Assembly (NCBI GenBank): GCA_029448655.1
Contig: JACCLO010000010.1
Location: 992,001 to 1,056,000, forward strand
DNA length: 64,000 nt
Direction: 5' to 3'
Source: Wolfiporia cocos
Lineage: Eukaryota > Basidiomycota > Agaricomycetes > Polyporales > Phaeolaceae
The notes beneath the pieces were generated by a model that did not search any database, was not told the origin of the DNA, and saw nothing but the letters and a program-made list of their open reading frames with translations. The position numbers and the translations under genes were made by a program. Of the stretch, positions 43,141-54,273 are shown one piece after another. Each line of letters opens with the position of its first letter. Within the stretch, counting starts at the first letter, position 1.

Positions 43141-46100
43141 TTAAACATCATCCCCGCGGCTCCGTGCTTCAGCTAGGCTTAGCTCTATCGCAAAGCGCAA
43201 GTCCTCCTCCTCCTGTTCTCTTCTCTGCCGCGCGAGCTCCACTGTAAGTAGTGACGATTCGCTAGCGGGTATGGAGTTATCGGGACTGTTTCTCTGTCTT
43301 GCGCTGGGAGGTGGGGAAATTTGAGGCGCCAATGAAACAGATGACGAGGGCCGCCTAGAACGTAGCGGTGTACTCCAAGCGCTACGAGCGGATTGTGGGC
43401 TACCCACCGCGGAGTTACCAGCCATCAGAGAACTGTTGGGCGTGCTGGAGACCGAGGCGCCCGAAGAGGCAGAGCGGCTGACCGAGGGAAACTGCTTGAG
43501 GTCTGAGGTTGCAGGCGGTGAGATCCTGCTATGGCTGTTACACGATGACGAGGGACCATAATCAGCGCCGTCCCCTGCCTCCATCGGTTCCGGGCGGATA
43601 CGAGGCGATATTTGAATCTTCCCATTGGCAAGCGGTGGCATCGTACGAGGAATAGAACGCCCACTGCGATGTAAACTGACATTAGTCGAGGGGGTGCTGG
43701 CGCCGGAACGTGTTGGAGAGACACTCCTGGCGTTCACATGTGTGGCGTTTTCACGAATCGGAGTTGCGTCGTCAAAGTCGTTCATGAAGACGCCCTCGTC
43801 TTCCCTATTCTGTGACGCCGATACCAATGCATCTTGACGCCGTTGCTCCTCCTCGTCGCGGCTGAGCATTAACACATATTCTACTGCTTCCACTTCATTC
43901 AGGCCGAGATGTGCAAGTGTGGATTGCTGCTCCCTCGCCCGGCCGAAGGCATGACGCGTGTATGTCTGCTCCTCTTCGATATCGCGCCGTGACTCCGCAA
44001 TTTCGCGATGCATTTCAATTTGCTCTATAAACTGAATTGAATCGAAGTTTGCCTAAAGCGCAGGAGACTTACGTTGCCATTTCGCCGGCGCAGAGTGCTT
44101 ATTATACCTCGCATGCTTACGCTTGGCATGATTCTTGTCGGAGACCGGTACAGGCCCGGCCTTCCATGCCATGACTCTGCTTCCCATAGATGCCACTAGA
44201 ACATCTCTATCCAACAGAATTCGCCGAATACCGTCCATGTCGCCATCCGTGACGGACCGCGCAACAGGACGCGCGGCAGGCAGAGAGAACTCTCGGAGAA
44301 GTTCCAATGTTAACGAGTCCCAGACCTTGATTGTGCCACCGGCAGAGCCGGAAACTAGCACTACTGGGTTCCATGCAAGTGCAGTGATAGCGCCGTCGCT
44401 ATGAGCGCCGACTCTGCGCCTGGGCACAATTGATGAACAACCGTCAGAGGGACGCGCGTCCCAATCAAAGATGCTGATACTGCCGAGTGTGTCGCCGGAG
44501 ATAATAAAACTTGACTCTCCGTCTCGAGTGGCAATTTCCGGGTGAACGGTGTGAAGACCAGAAGAATCGCCCCCGAATGCAATCCGTTCCACGACAGAGG
44601 ATCCTAGGTGGATGTTGAGGCGATAGAGATGACGATCATCGCGATATGACACTAGCAGCGAGTATCCTCCTTCGTTGGAAGCCATGAGATGGAGCTGTGC
44701 AAGCTCCCGAATCGAAGGAGCAGTAGGGGCCGCATTCATAGGCTCAATCGCTGAAACCCTGACCTCACGAACCGCACTGCGTAGATCCGCGAGTAACCTG
44801 GGTTCAAATGACCCAAACCCGGACCATACTACGATCTCCCCACTCGCCGTGCCACAGGCCACAACACCACCTGCGGCGTCAATCGCCACTTTCATGCAAG
44901 GATCCGGGACGAGAGCCGGTCCTTTGTCAGCCGTCCACAGGCATCGGACCGACCTTGCATCCCATATCTTGACCCGCCCGTCCGCAGCGCCCGTCACGAG
45001 CAAATTCGAGTTCGGACCTTCACCCGCTGCGCAGGCTACTGCAAGCACCGCGCCATCGTGCGCGTCGTCCACCGTGCAGCGCATGTGCACCGCAGCAGCC
45101 GGCCGGGTACCGTCGGCCGCGCGCGCCGCAGTGGTCACCGCCACTTCCCCATTGCGGAAGCCCCAGAGAACCTTAGCAGTTAAACCCTCGGAGGTGATTG
45201 CGATCGCAGTGACATGTGGCGAAAACTCTGCGTTCGGATTTCCAATCCCGACGCCGTTCGCGGTCCCGGCTGCGTCTAGATACCCGCGCAGAACGCCGCC
45301 CGTGAAGGGGTTCGAGCGCGCGACGATGCCATAGTGGAGCGAAGATGTAAGGAGCGTCGCCGGAAGCATCAGGTGCATTGCAGACACCGGGGAATGGTGC
45401 GGAATGTGGGCGACCGTTTGGTTGCGAGAACGTTCCCATCGTCTGTGGAAGATGTAAGCACCGCGTCATGATGTGCGTGGAAAGAACGCTGCTGGCGACT
45501 TCTCAAGGAGCAGAAGTGTATAATGAGGCTGCCCCCAGGAATGAAGAAGACTGATGCATGAAAGCTGCAGGCAGCGTCTCTAGCAGCACATGATGAGCCT
45601 GCTCGATCGAGTACGCACCGTGGCCTGACGTATGACCTGCAGTCACATCAAGGCCACGATGCTGCACAATTGAAGCTCTCCGTGCATCGAACGGCGACAT
45701 AAGAAATCGTTGTTGTCGAGCGTCTCAACCGAGACGTCCGCAGCTGTGCATGACGCCTTGTGCAAGGCCATGACCTTCGCAACCTGCAAATTGCAGCTCT
45801 ACGTGGCTCGGAGATCAAAATATTTGGCGGGCTTGATTTGGGGCTTATAGCCGAGCATTTTTCCACTTCTGATGTCCGCGCGTAACTGCAGACCAGAATA
45901 GCCACGGAGTAGCCGTGGAATAGCCACAACAATGCGAGCTGCTCCGCCTGTCTGGCTGTACAGCATACATAATATGCGACGCTGAGCTCCCAAGCTTTGC
46001 CGCGATCCTCGTGTAAGCGAGGCACGAAGTGTAACAAGGAGTCCTTCTGCTTTTGGAGCTTCGGTTCCAGCATATACAACGGCGCACGGTATACTTTAGG

Positions 46101-46978
46101 CAACAGCCGGCGGCACCGAAGTGAGCGCCTAATACCGACGCCGCCCTCGATGTCCGAGCTGCCCGCCGCCCGCAAACGTGCTGTGCGGCTCGTGCGTCGC
46201 CCACGCCACCCCTGATGCAATTCGATTGCGTAACTGAATTGCTCCTCGTGCAGGAAACAGCGTGGGCAAACGAGAGAGCCGAGGCTTCCAACTTCCACCG
46301 CGCGCGATTGTGGACGTTCCAGGACAGGTGTATGGAGCTCACATGAGCTCTGCGCCCATGCAGCGAGACCATCGAGCGGAGAGCGCCGGGAACGCGCTAT
46401 CGTTCGCACTAGAGCGACTACGATGCACCTCGTGCACCAAGTGCAGTATGCGAAGCACCACGCATACGCATGTCCACGAATGTACGATCGTTTGAGTCGA
46501 AATTGACGTACCGTTTCAAGCTGTAACGCAGCACAAACTCGCGCCGCCAAGTGTTCTCCACCCTGCGTAGGAGCAGGCTCCTGCGCTCAACATCGTCGCG
46601 GAGGTCGTTCTCAGGGGTAATCCCAAGGAACTGATAGACATACGCCCGCCGCCAGGTGTTATCGTCCCTCACGTGGGCCGAAAGATACCTGTTCGTCTGT
46701 GCAAGCGTGAGAAGCGTAGGCGGATCGAGGTAGGACGTGATGTGGGTAAGCGATTCAGATGGAATTCGAAGGAGAGGGCCTTCCTGGCCGGCGTCGTCTG
46801 CCTTGCGCTTGCCATGATGTGCGGGGAATTGCGGGGGCTTATGAAAAGTTTTGACGCGAGATAAGTCTTTCCTATGAGCTTCTGTGGGCCTACTGGGCAT
46901 ATAATTTGTCGTTGAAGACGCTGAGAGTGTTATCGCAGACGACGTCTGCGGCGTGGTGGTGGTAGAAGTGAAAGACAA
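43141..46978 (-). CDS. F-box / WD40 / UIM protein, Ufo1-like SCF substrate receptor
   Basis: Three exons (46,512-46,978; 44,073-45,442; 43,141-44,024) give 906 residues in phase. The F-box is at about 69-115 (LLRIPSESLTHITSYLDP), which would bind Skp1. A WD40 propeller covers about 175-600 (VTGAADGRVKIWD, VSGSAGGTIKVWD). The C-terminus has a ubiquitin-interacting motif (EEDLRFAIELSLAEAR, last 30 residues) and a second UIM-like stretch near 655-670. F-box, WD40 and C-terminal UIMs together are the plan of yeast Ufo1, an SCF receptor; orthology is inferred. Intron 2 is 48 bases; intron 1 is 1,069 bases, far longer than others here. Ser/Pro-rich linker precedes the UIM. Confidence 0.85.
45443..46511 (-). 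other. Unusually long first intron of the F-box/WD40 gene
   Basis: Donor GTACGT at 46,511 and acceptor CCACAG ending at 45,443 join SLKR to RWERSRN in phase. The 1,069 bases carry a long same-strand open stretch (45,648-46,550) with no domain or family similarity that I can recognise. An insertion, an unannotated exon or a nested RNA are possible. Confidence 0.65.
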
Positions 46979-47514
46979 TTAAGCGCTCAGAATGACCTCA
47001 ATGGTGCAACGTCTTCCAGGCAAACATTCGAGCAAGGAGGTGTTGATTCATGCATAATTGATGGTCGGGTCGCGGAACAAATCCGCGTGGACTCGCAGAC
47101 AACATTGACAGAGGATCGAAGATAAATCCAACAGGGATCAGAAATCTGGTCGTTCGGGAATCATCAATTCAATCCGAGCTCTGAATCAGGGGTTCTGACT
47201 GCAAGCTCGGAAATGAACAAAGGTAATGGCACCTATGTGGACATGCCCGCTTATACGTTGCCGGTGGATTTCGTCGCCCATGGTTAGCGATGGCCCACAT
47301 GAATGCATTTGATTTCTGCACTCCATGCGACTGCGATAGGGAGCATTACTCGGGAATGCACGAGTACCTGCCCATCCGGACATTACTAGGTGGTTGCATA
47401 GAGTTCATGAAACGTCCTGCGCGTCCGATGATAGGCAGTGTGAAGAAGGCTGAGTCTCAGCAGTCATCATGTCCATGTCCATTCCTACACTTCCAGGCGA
47501 TTCGTCCAATAATA
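46979..47514. other. Intergenic between F-box gene and ARPC5
   Basis: The region holds the promoter of the F-box gene and the 3' flank of ARPC5 (both minus strand). No further gene was seen. Confidence 0.5.
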
Positions 47515-48177
47515 TCATACAAGTCGGCGATCTGTCATCGCTCTCACAATGCATCCTGTTCCTGCAGCCTCGGTCAACTGTAGTACATTTGGACGTCGTT
47601 AGTTCCAGCCAAGTAGATACATTGTGATGGGAAGGGCACACCTTTTCATGCCATCCAAGCAACACGCTTCCGCTGACGTCGCCCCAGCCAGGCATGGCCA
47701 TACCCTTGTAGAGATATTTCATCAACGTGTCCTGCGTGTCGGGCGAGAGCGACTTGACAATGCCAGAGATCTCCGTCGCTTTCGTGCTGTTAAGAATGGA
47801 CACGAGTGTCTGTAGTGTCAAGTTCTGTGGTACAAATGTTGAGACGCGATACATCTCCTGCTGACTCCCAAGCTGTTCGCTCACCTTCGCCTCTTCTACA
47901 TTTGGACCGTATGGCGCGTCCTCGAGCACTATCGACAGTGCTCCTGCAATGTCACCTCTGCAATTTGAATGTAAGACTGGCAGCCTGAATCGTACAATGT
48001 GCAGGGCAATGTGGCCCGTACGTACTGGGCCAGCGATGTCCGAACGGTTGCTGCCTTCTGCTTTGCGTCACTGATGACCTGCGCTGGATCCCGTGGATCC
48101 GGTTCGTACAGCTCACTCTCTAGCAGGACATCCTCGTCGTACTGATCAATGTCAATCTTGCGGAAGTTGACCTCCAT
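47515..48177 (-). CDS. ARPC5: Arp2/3 complex subunit 5 (ARPC5, p16)
   Basis: Four exons (48,026-48,177; 47,885-47,957; 47,642-47,824; 47,515-47,577) encode 156 residues, the usual family length. The N-terminus MEVNFRKIDIDQYDED, the GDIAGAL...VLEDAPYGP core and the C-terminal tail with LLKYLY-like MKYLYKGM and LLGWHEK, ending DRRLV, are typical of ARPC5. This subunit helps assemble the seven-member Arp2/3 complex, which nucleates branched actin at endocytic patches and hyphal tips. An ATG three codons earlier is in frame, but the family starts at MEVNF. Confidence 0.93.
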
Positions 48178-49036
48178 AGCAAGCCACAAAGGAGAATAAC
48201 ACGGAAGAGACGGGTGTCGTGTAAGTAGGAGCTGGCTACTTTGCCATGCGGTAACACATAATTGATTAGATTAGATGGTGGCGGATATTTCCGAGACATT
48301 CACCGCAAGCTCCCTCTACAAGCGTTGGGCAGTCTACACTCTCAATAGGATATGCTCAAGCCGTGGCAGAAAATTACAGCAACGTAGTGACGAGCATTCA
48401 CATGGGCTGTCCACACAAGTTCCGATATATCGGGCACGGCTGATCCCGCTCCCCTTTGAGAATTCTCCTCCTCCTCCCTATCACATCACAGCGGCCACAT
48501 CTGCAACAGTGTTTTGGGTTGCTTAAGGAGAGGCATGAAGAAGTGTCTCACCTGCGGCGGGCTGTGATCCTTCACTCAACCCCGACGATTATGAACTGCT
48601 GAAACCCAACGAACGTGTTCGGTCCGCGCTCGCCTAGCGAGAGCCGCATGTCGCCCGATTTCGGAGAAAGGGGCAAGGATCTGTATGCATCTGACGGGAA
48701 AGGTGTGTTTACAATGAGGCATACGGCAGCTAGACCTACACAGGCGGCATTTGGTGCCATTCCGCCGTAGCCTTCCCATCTGGTGCCGTGTCTGGCCTTC
48801 GGATCGGCGGGCGATGCGCTTTGTCGCAATATGTATCGGGTACGAATGCGTCAGTTTCCCTTCAAGGGACTCTAGATCTTTCGGGCTCGAACTAATTAGC
48901 AGCCGACAATAGACGCCGTCGCAACGAGGCCACTCTCTCGTCCCTGATTTATAGGGCTCGTCACTCTGCACTGAGGGCATTCAGCTCATCTCACTGCGCG
49001 AAACCCCTACCCTTCACCTTCTCACTCTTCTTTGCG
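48178..49036. other. Divergent promoter region of ARPC5 and the 49,037 gene
   Basis: No exon was recognised. Minus-strand frames at 48,572-48,980 lack splice-compatible partners or known motifs. Both flanking genes point outward, so control sequences for both should lie here. Confidence 0.45.
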
Positions 49037-50113
49037 ATGCTCGACGCATTCAAGATTAAGCCTTTTGATCTCGAGCCCGTGCTCGCGTCCTGGACCGACG
49101 CTCCCCGATTCGTCGGGAAACCCAAGAAGGACCTCCCCGTTGACGACTGGCTGGCCCAGATCAAAGCGGGCTGCGTCGCACGGAAGGTGCCTCGCGACTA
49201 CTGGTACAAGGTCGGGCAGCACTTCCTCGAGGGCAAGGCCAAGAAACGTTTCGAGGAGGTCAGGGAGGTCATGAAGAACATGCATGCCGGCAAGTACAAG
49301 TGGAACTGGAAGAACTTCAAGATCGCGATGCGTAACATGGGCTGTAAGTCGTCATGAGCCACAGTCTTCCACACTGCGGACACAGTGCTAACGTTGGCGC
49401 CCATCTAGGGGACATCGATGGCTCCAGGACGGAGGCGATCAAGGTGCAGAGCAAGGCGTCAGGATTCTGGTGGATCGTGGGCAGGGCGGGCGAGTCCCAG
49501 TCAACACCTCCACCTCAGTCGATCACCCATCACAAGTCGCGATCCCTGTGGGATGTCACCACCCGAAAGAACGCCCCAACGCCGAAGCGCGCTGCCACGA
49601 CGGAATTCCCTTCCAAACCCGCCAAGCGCATCCCGACGCCGAAGCGCTCTGCCACCATGGACTCCGTTGACACTGTTTCGTCATTCGCCGCTTCGATGTT
49701 CTCGAGGAACACGACACCGAAGAGCACCCCTGCTACTAGTGCCGCCGGCACTCCGGCCTCTACCCCAGGCGAATGTACGTTCCGTTATCTAAGTCGCATC
49801 AGACAATCATGATTTATTATCTTTTCCAGGTGTCACTACCGTGACTCATGCTCCGCTCTGGCTTGTCCAGGCATGCCAATCACTTGACGTTCTTACGAAC
49901 GAGCACCCTAAAGTTATGACGGCTCTGTCGGCGGTGCTGATCACCGTCGGTTCACTGCCAGCACTCCCCGCAGTCTCGGCGGGCGCAGGACCCGCATTCC
50001 TGGCGACGAGCACGGCTCATGCCCTCGGCTCGATCGCCGTCGGCCTCGGTACCTGGCTCAAAGCTCAAAGCGAAGGCCAGGTGCAGGTTTCCGACTGCAA
50101 GACCAAATCATAG
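49037..50113 (+). CDS. Uncharacterised basidiomycete protein with W/K-rich N-terminal domain
   Basis: Three exons (49,037-49,343; 49,409-49,774; 49,830-50,113) give 318 residues. Residues 1-115 form a compact basic, Trp-rich domain (DDWLAQIKAGC, WYKVGQHFL, KYKWNWKNFKIAMRNMGWD). From memory similar domains recur in agaricomycete hypothetical proteins, without known function. Residues 120-225 are Ser/Thr/Pro-rich with a repeated TPKRAAT/TPKRSAT motif. The last 90 residues contain an Ala/Gly/Leu-rich hydrophobic stretch (about 248-300) that could be one or two membrane helices. No signal peptide is apparent. Confidence 0.78.
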
Positions 50114-50503
50114 GACAGCGATCCGTCTTTGACGGTTAGCGATGCCCGGCCACTGCCATCGCCGGTTATCGTCACGCGCTACATTAGGAGTGTACTATTA
50201 TGACTTATTTATTGTGTACTATTCAAGATTACGAACACATACGACGCTACTGGACGTAGTATAACTCTGGAAGAAATGGTCTCTCGTAGTTCTTGCTAAC
50301 ATCATTGATTCATCCATCTTTCTTACGACGACAAGACGTCATATATCGATAGGCACCTCCATGCTTGCTGGCCACAATCGTACCAGCCTACGCGCATTAT
50401 GTAGTCTCGATCGATATGTGTCAGATCGCTAGAACATATTGCATTGTTACATATGACATATACAGTGACCATGTCAGTCAGAAGAAGTGAGCGACGGTGC
50501 AGT
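50114..50503. other. Intergenic between convergent genes
   Basis: AT-rich 3' flanks of the 49,037 gene and of N2; no gene was seen. Confidence 0.5.
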
Positions 50504-51043
50504 TTAAGAAGATTCAACCGTCTGCAAGCCAATCTGGTCCAGTACCACTACCCGGCGATCGGTGTAGACGCTATCACCGAGAGTTTCAACACTTAAGAGA
50601 ATATAAGCAGATAATACAATCAGCATCAACTTCATCACATACACAATGTTTAGAGATGTGGTGATGTGGTTCTCGGGACTTTGAACGACGACTTGGAAGA
50701 ATAGCCCAACCGTACCGGCCTACCAAATGGTTTAGATTAGCCTTCCACATGTTCTAGACAGCGAACTTACATCGTTGGGCTTCTTCTGATCGGAAGAGAC
50801 GGACACAGTGTTCTCGAATGTGATCGTAGGCTGGAGGTGCAGATCTCCCCTCGCAGTTCGCAGGGCCTTGATGTACTTCTCGCGGGTAAGAGACTTGCCG
50901 TTGTGCGTAACGCGTACGTGAGGAGCAAGGTACGCGTTAACGGCTGCGTGGAAGTGCTCCTCCGTAGTGGCCGTCAGGAAGGACTTGATGGAATCCTCCG
51001 CCCATGCGGTGAGGCTGAGAACGGGAGCCGGTTGCTCTGTCAT
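50504..51043 (-). CDS. Small uncharacterised family protein N2
   Basis: Two exons (50,771-51,043 and 50,504-50,719) encode 162 residues. Exon 1 is 273 bases, the same as N1. The pattern LSLTAWAEDSIKSF, HAAVNAYLAPHVRVTHNGKS and LTREKYIKAL matches N1 and N3. The intron again falls directly before AGTVGLFFQ. After SLNIVYV the frame stays open for about 45 more residues that are weakly hydrophobic; N3 stops near that point. Probably a soluble cytosolic protein of NTF2-like size; no enzyme motif is seen. Confidence 0.7.
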
Positions 51044-53836
51044 GCTGATGTGAAAAGATGTGGACAGGATGTTCGTAATGTTCTGCTACTGCTCAGAGGG
51101 TTATATATGCGACTTGACAGGCGCCTTGTACGCACTGCCTATCCTTGAGCGCACTATTACAGCTTCTCTCCACATTGTGGAGTTAGCTCAGTCATCAAGC
51201 TAGGCCGGTCCAGCATTCTTTCATCAAGATCACGGCGAAACAGTCGGTCTGCTGGGATGCATCGGAGGATAGATGACGCCCATCTCGGACTACGCAGTGT
51301 GAGTTCCATGCCACCCGTATCGGATGATATACAGTGAACATACCGTGCTTTTCGCGATCCATTGCGAACAGGGCGACAGTAGCTAGCATGCACCATAATC
51401 ATTGTACGAAAGGGCGACGCTCCACGATCGCCGATGTAACGATGTCTGTAACGCTGATATACAGCTCAGCTGAGACATGGTGGATCAAAGCAGGCACCAT
51501 GATCTGTGCTGAAGCTAGCAGAGCGAGTTGCTACCGCATTCTGTCGCCAAAGCAATCTTGTGCCACAGGCCTTATTCTGTTCCCCAGAGACGTGATAGTC
51601 TTCGTATTGGGTATGGTACTCCAAGCTTGCGACATCTGTCAGGTTTAACCGCTGTTCAGGCGTTCACATGGGAAGCTAGATAACCACGACTTCTGTTTCA
51701 TGTTGAGTTTTGCATTGGCGTTCCGGCGCTGTCATTGTGGGCGTAACGCGCACATAGCCTCACCTCAGCTTCGCTTACGCCACCATTTGTTGTACCCCAG
51801 GTACGGAGCAGCGCCAAACTGTCCCTTCGTGCGATGGTATTATAATTATATCCACAGCTGTTGTCAGCAAACCACCTATTCGGCAAGAATGATAATACTC
51901 ACAGGCCTGCTTGAGCATTCTACTTCACTGTGGGTCATCGATGTGAGCCTACGGCTTCAATTGACTCTCGGATCGCCCCATTTTGTTGATAGACTAACGG
52001 ACTACAGTACACCGGCTTTTGCTGCTGTACCATGAATCGGTAGACTGATTACGGATGCTTCACCAACAATGACTCGGGCGGGGACCAAACATTCTTTGCA
52101 CGTGATATCTAAGTAGAAGTAGTGTAGTATAGCTATGGGTAGGGGCAACCCCGCCTAGAAATGTGTCCCGAGCTTATCACTTCGGAGCCTGAATTACCTA
52201 CCTTACAAGGTATTTTGACGCTAAAACTGTGATGGTGGCGCTTTTGACGCTGGTACCGCTTGAAGTCCAGGGTGTTACTCTAGGATATAAGTCATGCAAG
52301 GATAGCTATTAAGGAAGCCATAGGTCAGTTATCTCTCTCCATCTCCTCAGTATCAGTCTCAGATCCCTCGCCAATGTCAATTGACGAGAGTGCGACGTTT
52401 TGGGCATGAGATCTAAGCCGGATTTCTAGCACACTGAGAAATAGAGGCAAGTCTTCAGCAATGCGTTGTGCAAGCACTTGCAGAAACAATATGACTTGCT
52501 ATTAAACACGACGCGCCATTAAATACGACGCGACGTGACTCGCGATGCGGCGCGCTGCGCGACGCGATGCGCCTGTGACGTCGACATCCTGTTTAGGAAA
52601 GAATGTTTAGGAAAGAATGTGCACGTCGCATCTCCTCGCCAAAATATTCATTGTCTCTGAACAACCCGTGTTATTAGTTGAAGAACTATCTCATTCCATT
52701 GTGTATCTCCATCATCAACCCTCTAAATACTCTCATGCTACCCTTGCTAGTATCATGTAGATCTACAGTCTTTCAAAGCTGTACTCCGATGTTTTGATGG
52801 ATTGCTATCTCCTCCTAGGATATTCAGCTAAAGTACATTGTAAGTATCTCAATTGTTTATCTTCTCACTTCTCAACAAAATGTTCGGAGCAAAATTGCTA
52901 AACTTCGAATAGCTTTTGCTGTGATACACTCGATGCAAGGTTTTACACGAAATAATTTATGTATGAAAAAAGGATTTATTCTTTAAGTCATTCCTATCAC
53001 TTTATCTCACTGAGACGAAGCACGAATCATTTTATCCGGAGAGCCTTTACGTCTGTACCATCTCACTGTGCGCGCCAAGCTCGTGCCGGGTGTGGCACTG
53101 TTGTAGCGCATGATAGACGCCGGACAACCGGAGTTTGCCGCTCCCCTACGGTTGCCCCTCCCCAATTAGCTATAGCTCGAGACTCGGAGTACTGTAGAGC
53201 AAATGGAACACGATGTGTATATGTACTGAATATCAACTTGGTAATGTATTGAGAAAGTCCTCGTGGCTCAACTTATAACGACCGGGTGGCTTTCAACCAC
53301 CGGCGGCCTATTATCATATGATGTGCCTTGAAACTTGAAAGCCTGGCTAATCGAAGCCGGTGGTCGTAGGAGGGGGGTTTGGTGAATTACAGTCATCCTA
53401 ATTTCGCGGCAGCAATATGCCCAGCCTCAGGCCTCATCCTCGACATCGATGGGGGTGTCTCAGGTCCGGCCGTAATAAGAAACGTTAAGTTTGTCAAAGT
53501 CCTTCGTTAGAATGTGTACGTCAACTACATATTCTCATACTACTCGTAAATACAGACTGGTTGAATGGGCATTTCTTACGCGAAAGATCTGGCCGTCATC
53601 GGATGCTATAGAACAACAGATCAAAGAGGAGACAGTCCATAGGGGCTCTTATCTCAGGAATTACGAATCAGATGGCCTACGAGCTGGTGTGTGTCGTAGG
53701 AAGATGCACAGGGTCAGCCTCATCCAGGACGACCTGACTAAGCTGAGAGACTTTGCGGTCTTCTGGATCCGAGTTGTACTCCTTGATTCTGTGGTAACTC
53801 CATGAGCGTGATGCTATGGCAGGCAGTGAAGGAACA
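51044..53836. other. 2.8 kb gene-poor stretch
   Basis: No exon with family similarity was found. Noted are a CG-rich patch of GCGACGCG-type words at 52,505-52,580, a small tandem copy of TTTAGGAAAGAATG near 52,590-52,620 and AT-rich flanks. Small frames at 51,334-51,648 and 53,491-53,805 have no recognisable features. Confidence 0.45.
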
Positions 53837-54273
53837 TTACGTTAAATTCACGGAGGAAGTAATGGTCCTCCCCGCGGGTGCGCCTAGGACGAATACCTTC
53901 TCAATGATCTGTGCTTTGTAGAAGAGACCAACGCTGCCCGCCTAACATTGCGCGTTCAATCATCCGAAAGCACAGCACGACGAATGTCAGATCATACCTG
54001 CGCTGGCTTGTTCTTATTTTTGGGAACCTCAACGCTATCCTGGAAAGTGACGTTGGCCGTGCGTTCAAGCGCTTTCTCCCCAAGGATCAGCTGCTTGTAC
54101 TGTTCGCGGGTAAGGTGTTTCCCGTTGACCGTGATATGCACATCTTCAGCAAGGAAGGAATCAAAGGCACTGTCGAAGTTGTCGGCAGTTGATTTGAAGA
54201 GGGCTGAGACACTATCCTTCGCCCAGATAGTGAGAGGAATAATCTCGGGACCCGGTCCAAGTGAGATCGACAT
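53837..54273 (-). CDS. Small uncharacterised family protein N3
   Basis: Two exons (53,998-54,273 and 53,837-53,941) encode 126 residues. The start MSISLGPGPE was chosen to match N1 and N2; an upstream in-frame ATG adds 64 residues without family support. The signature is complete: LTIWAKDSV, FDSAFDSFLAEDVHITVNGKH, LTREQYKQLI, an intron, then AGSVGLFYK. This is the most compact member and may show the true end of the fold (SSVNLT). It lies 2.8 kb from N2 in the same orientation, which suggests tandem duplication. The function is unknown. Confidence 0.72.

Noticed and set aside
45648..46550. 300-codon frame on the minus strand as a separate gene
   Set aside because: No recognisable domain, overlaps the end of the F-box exon in another frame, and lies in an intron with good GT and AG signals. 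Kept only as a finding about the long intron.
48572..48980. Possible minus-strand gene between ARPC5 and the 49,037 gene
   Set aside because: Two overlapping frames of 85 and 134 codons without family motifs, convincing splice partners or a start context that stands out.
53491..53805. 104-codon plus-strand frame next to N3
   Set aside because: No motif, no conserved partner near N1 or N2.
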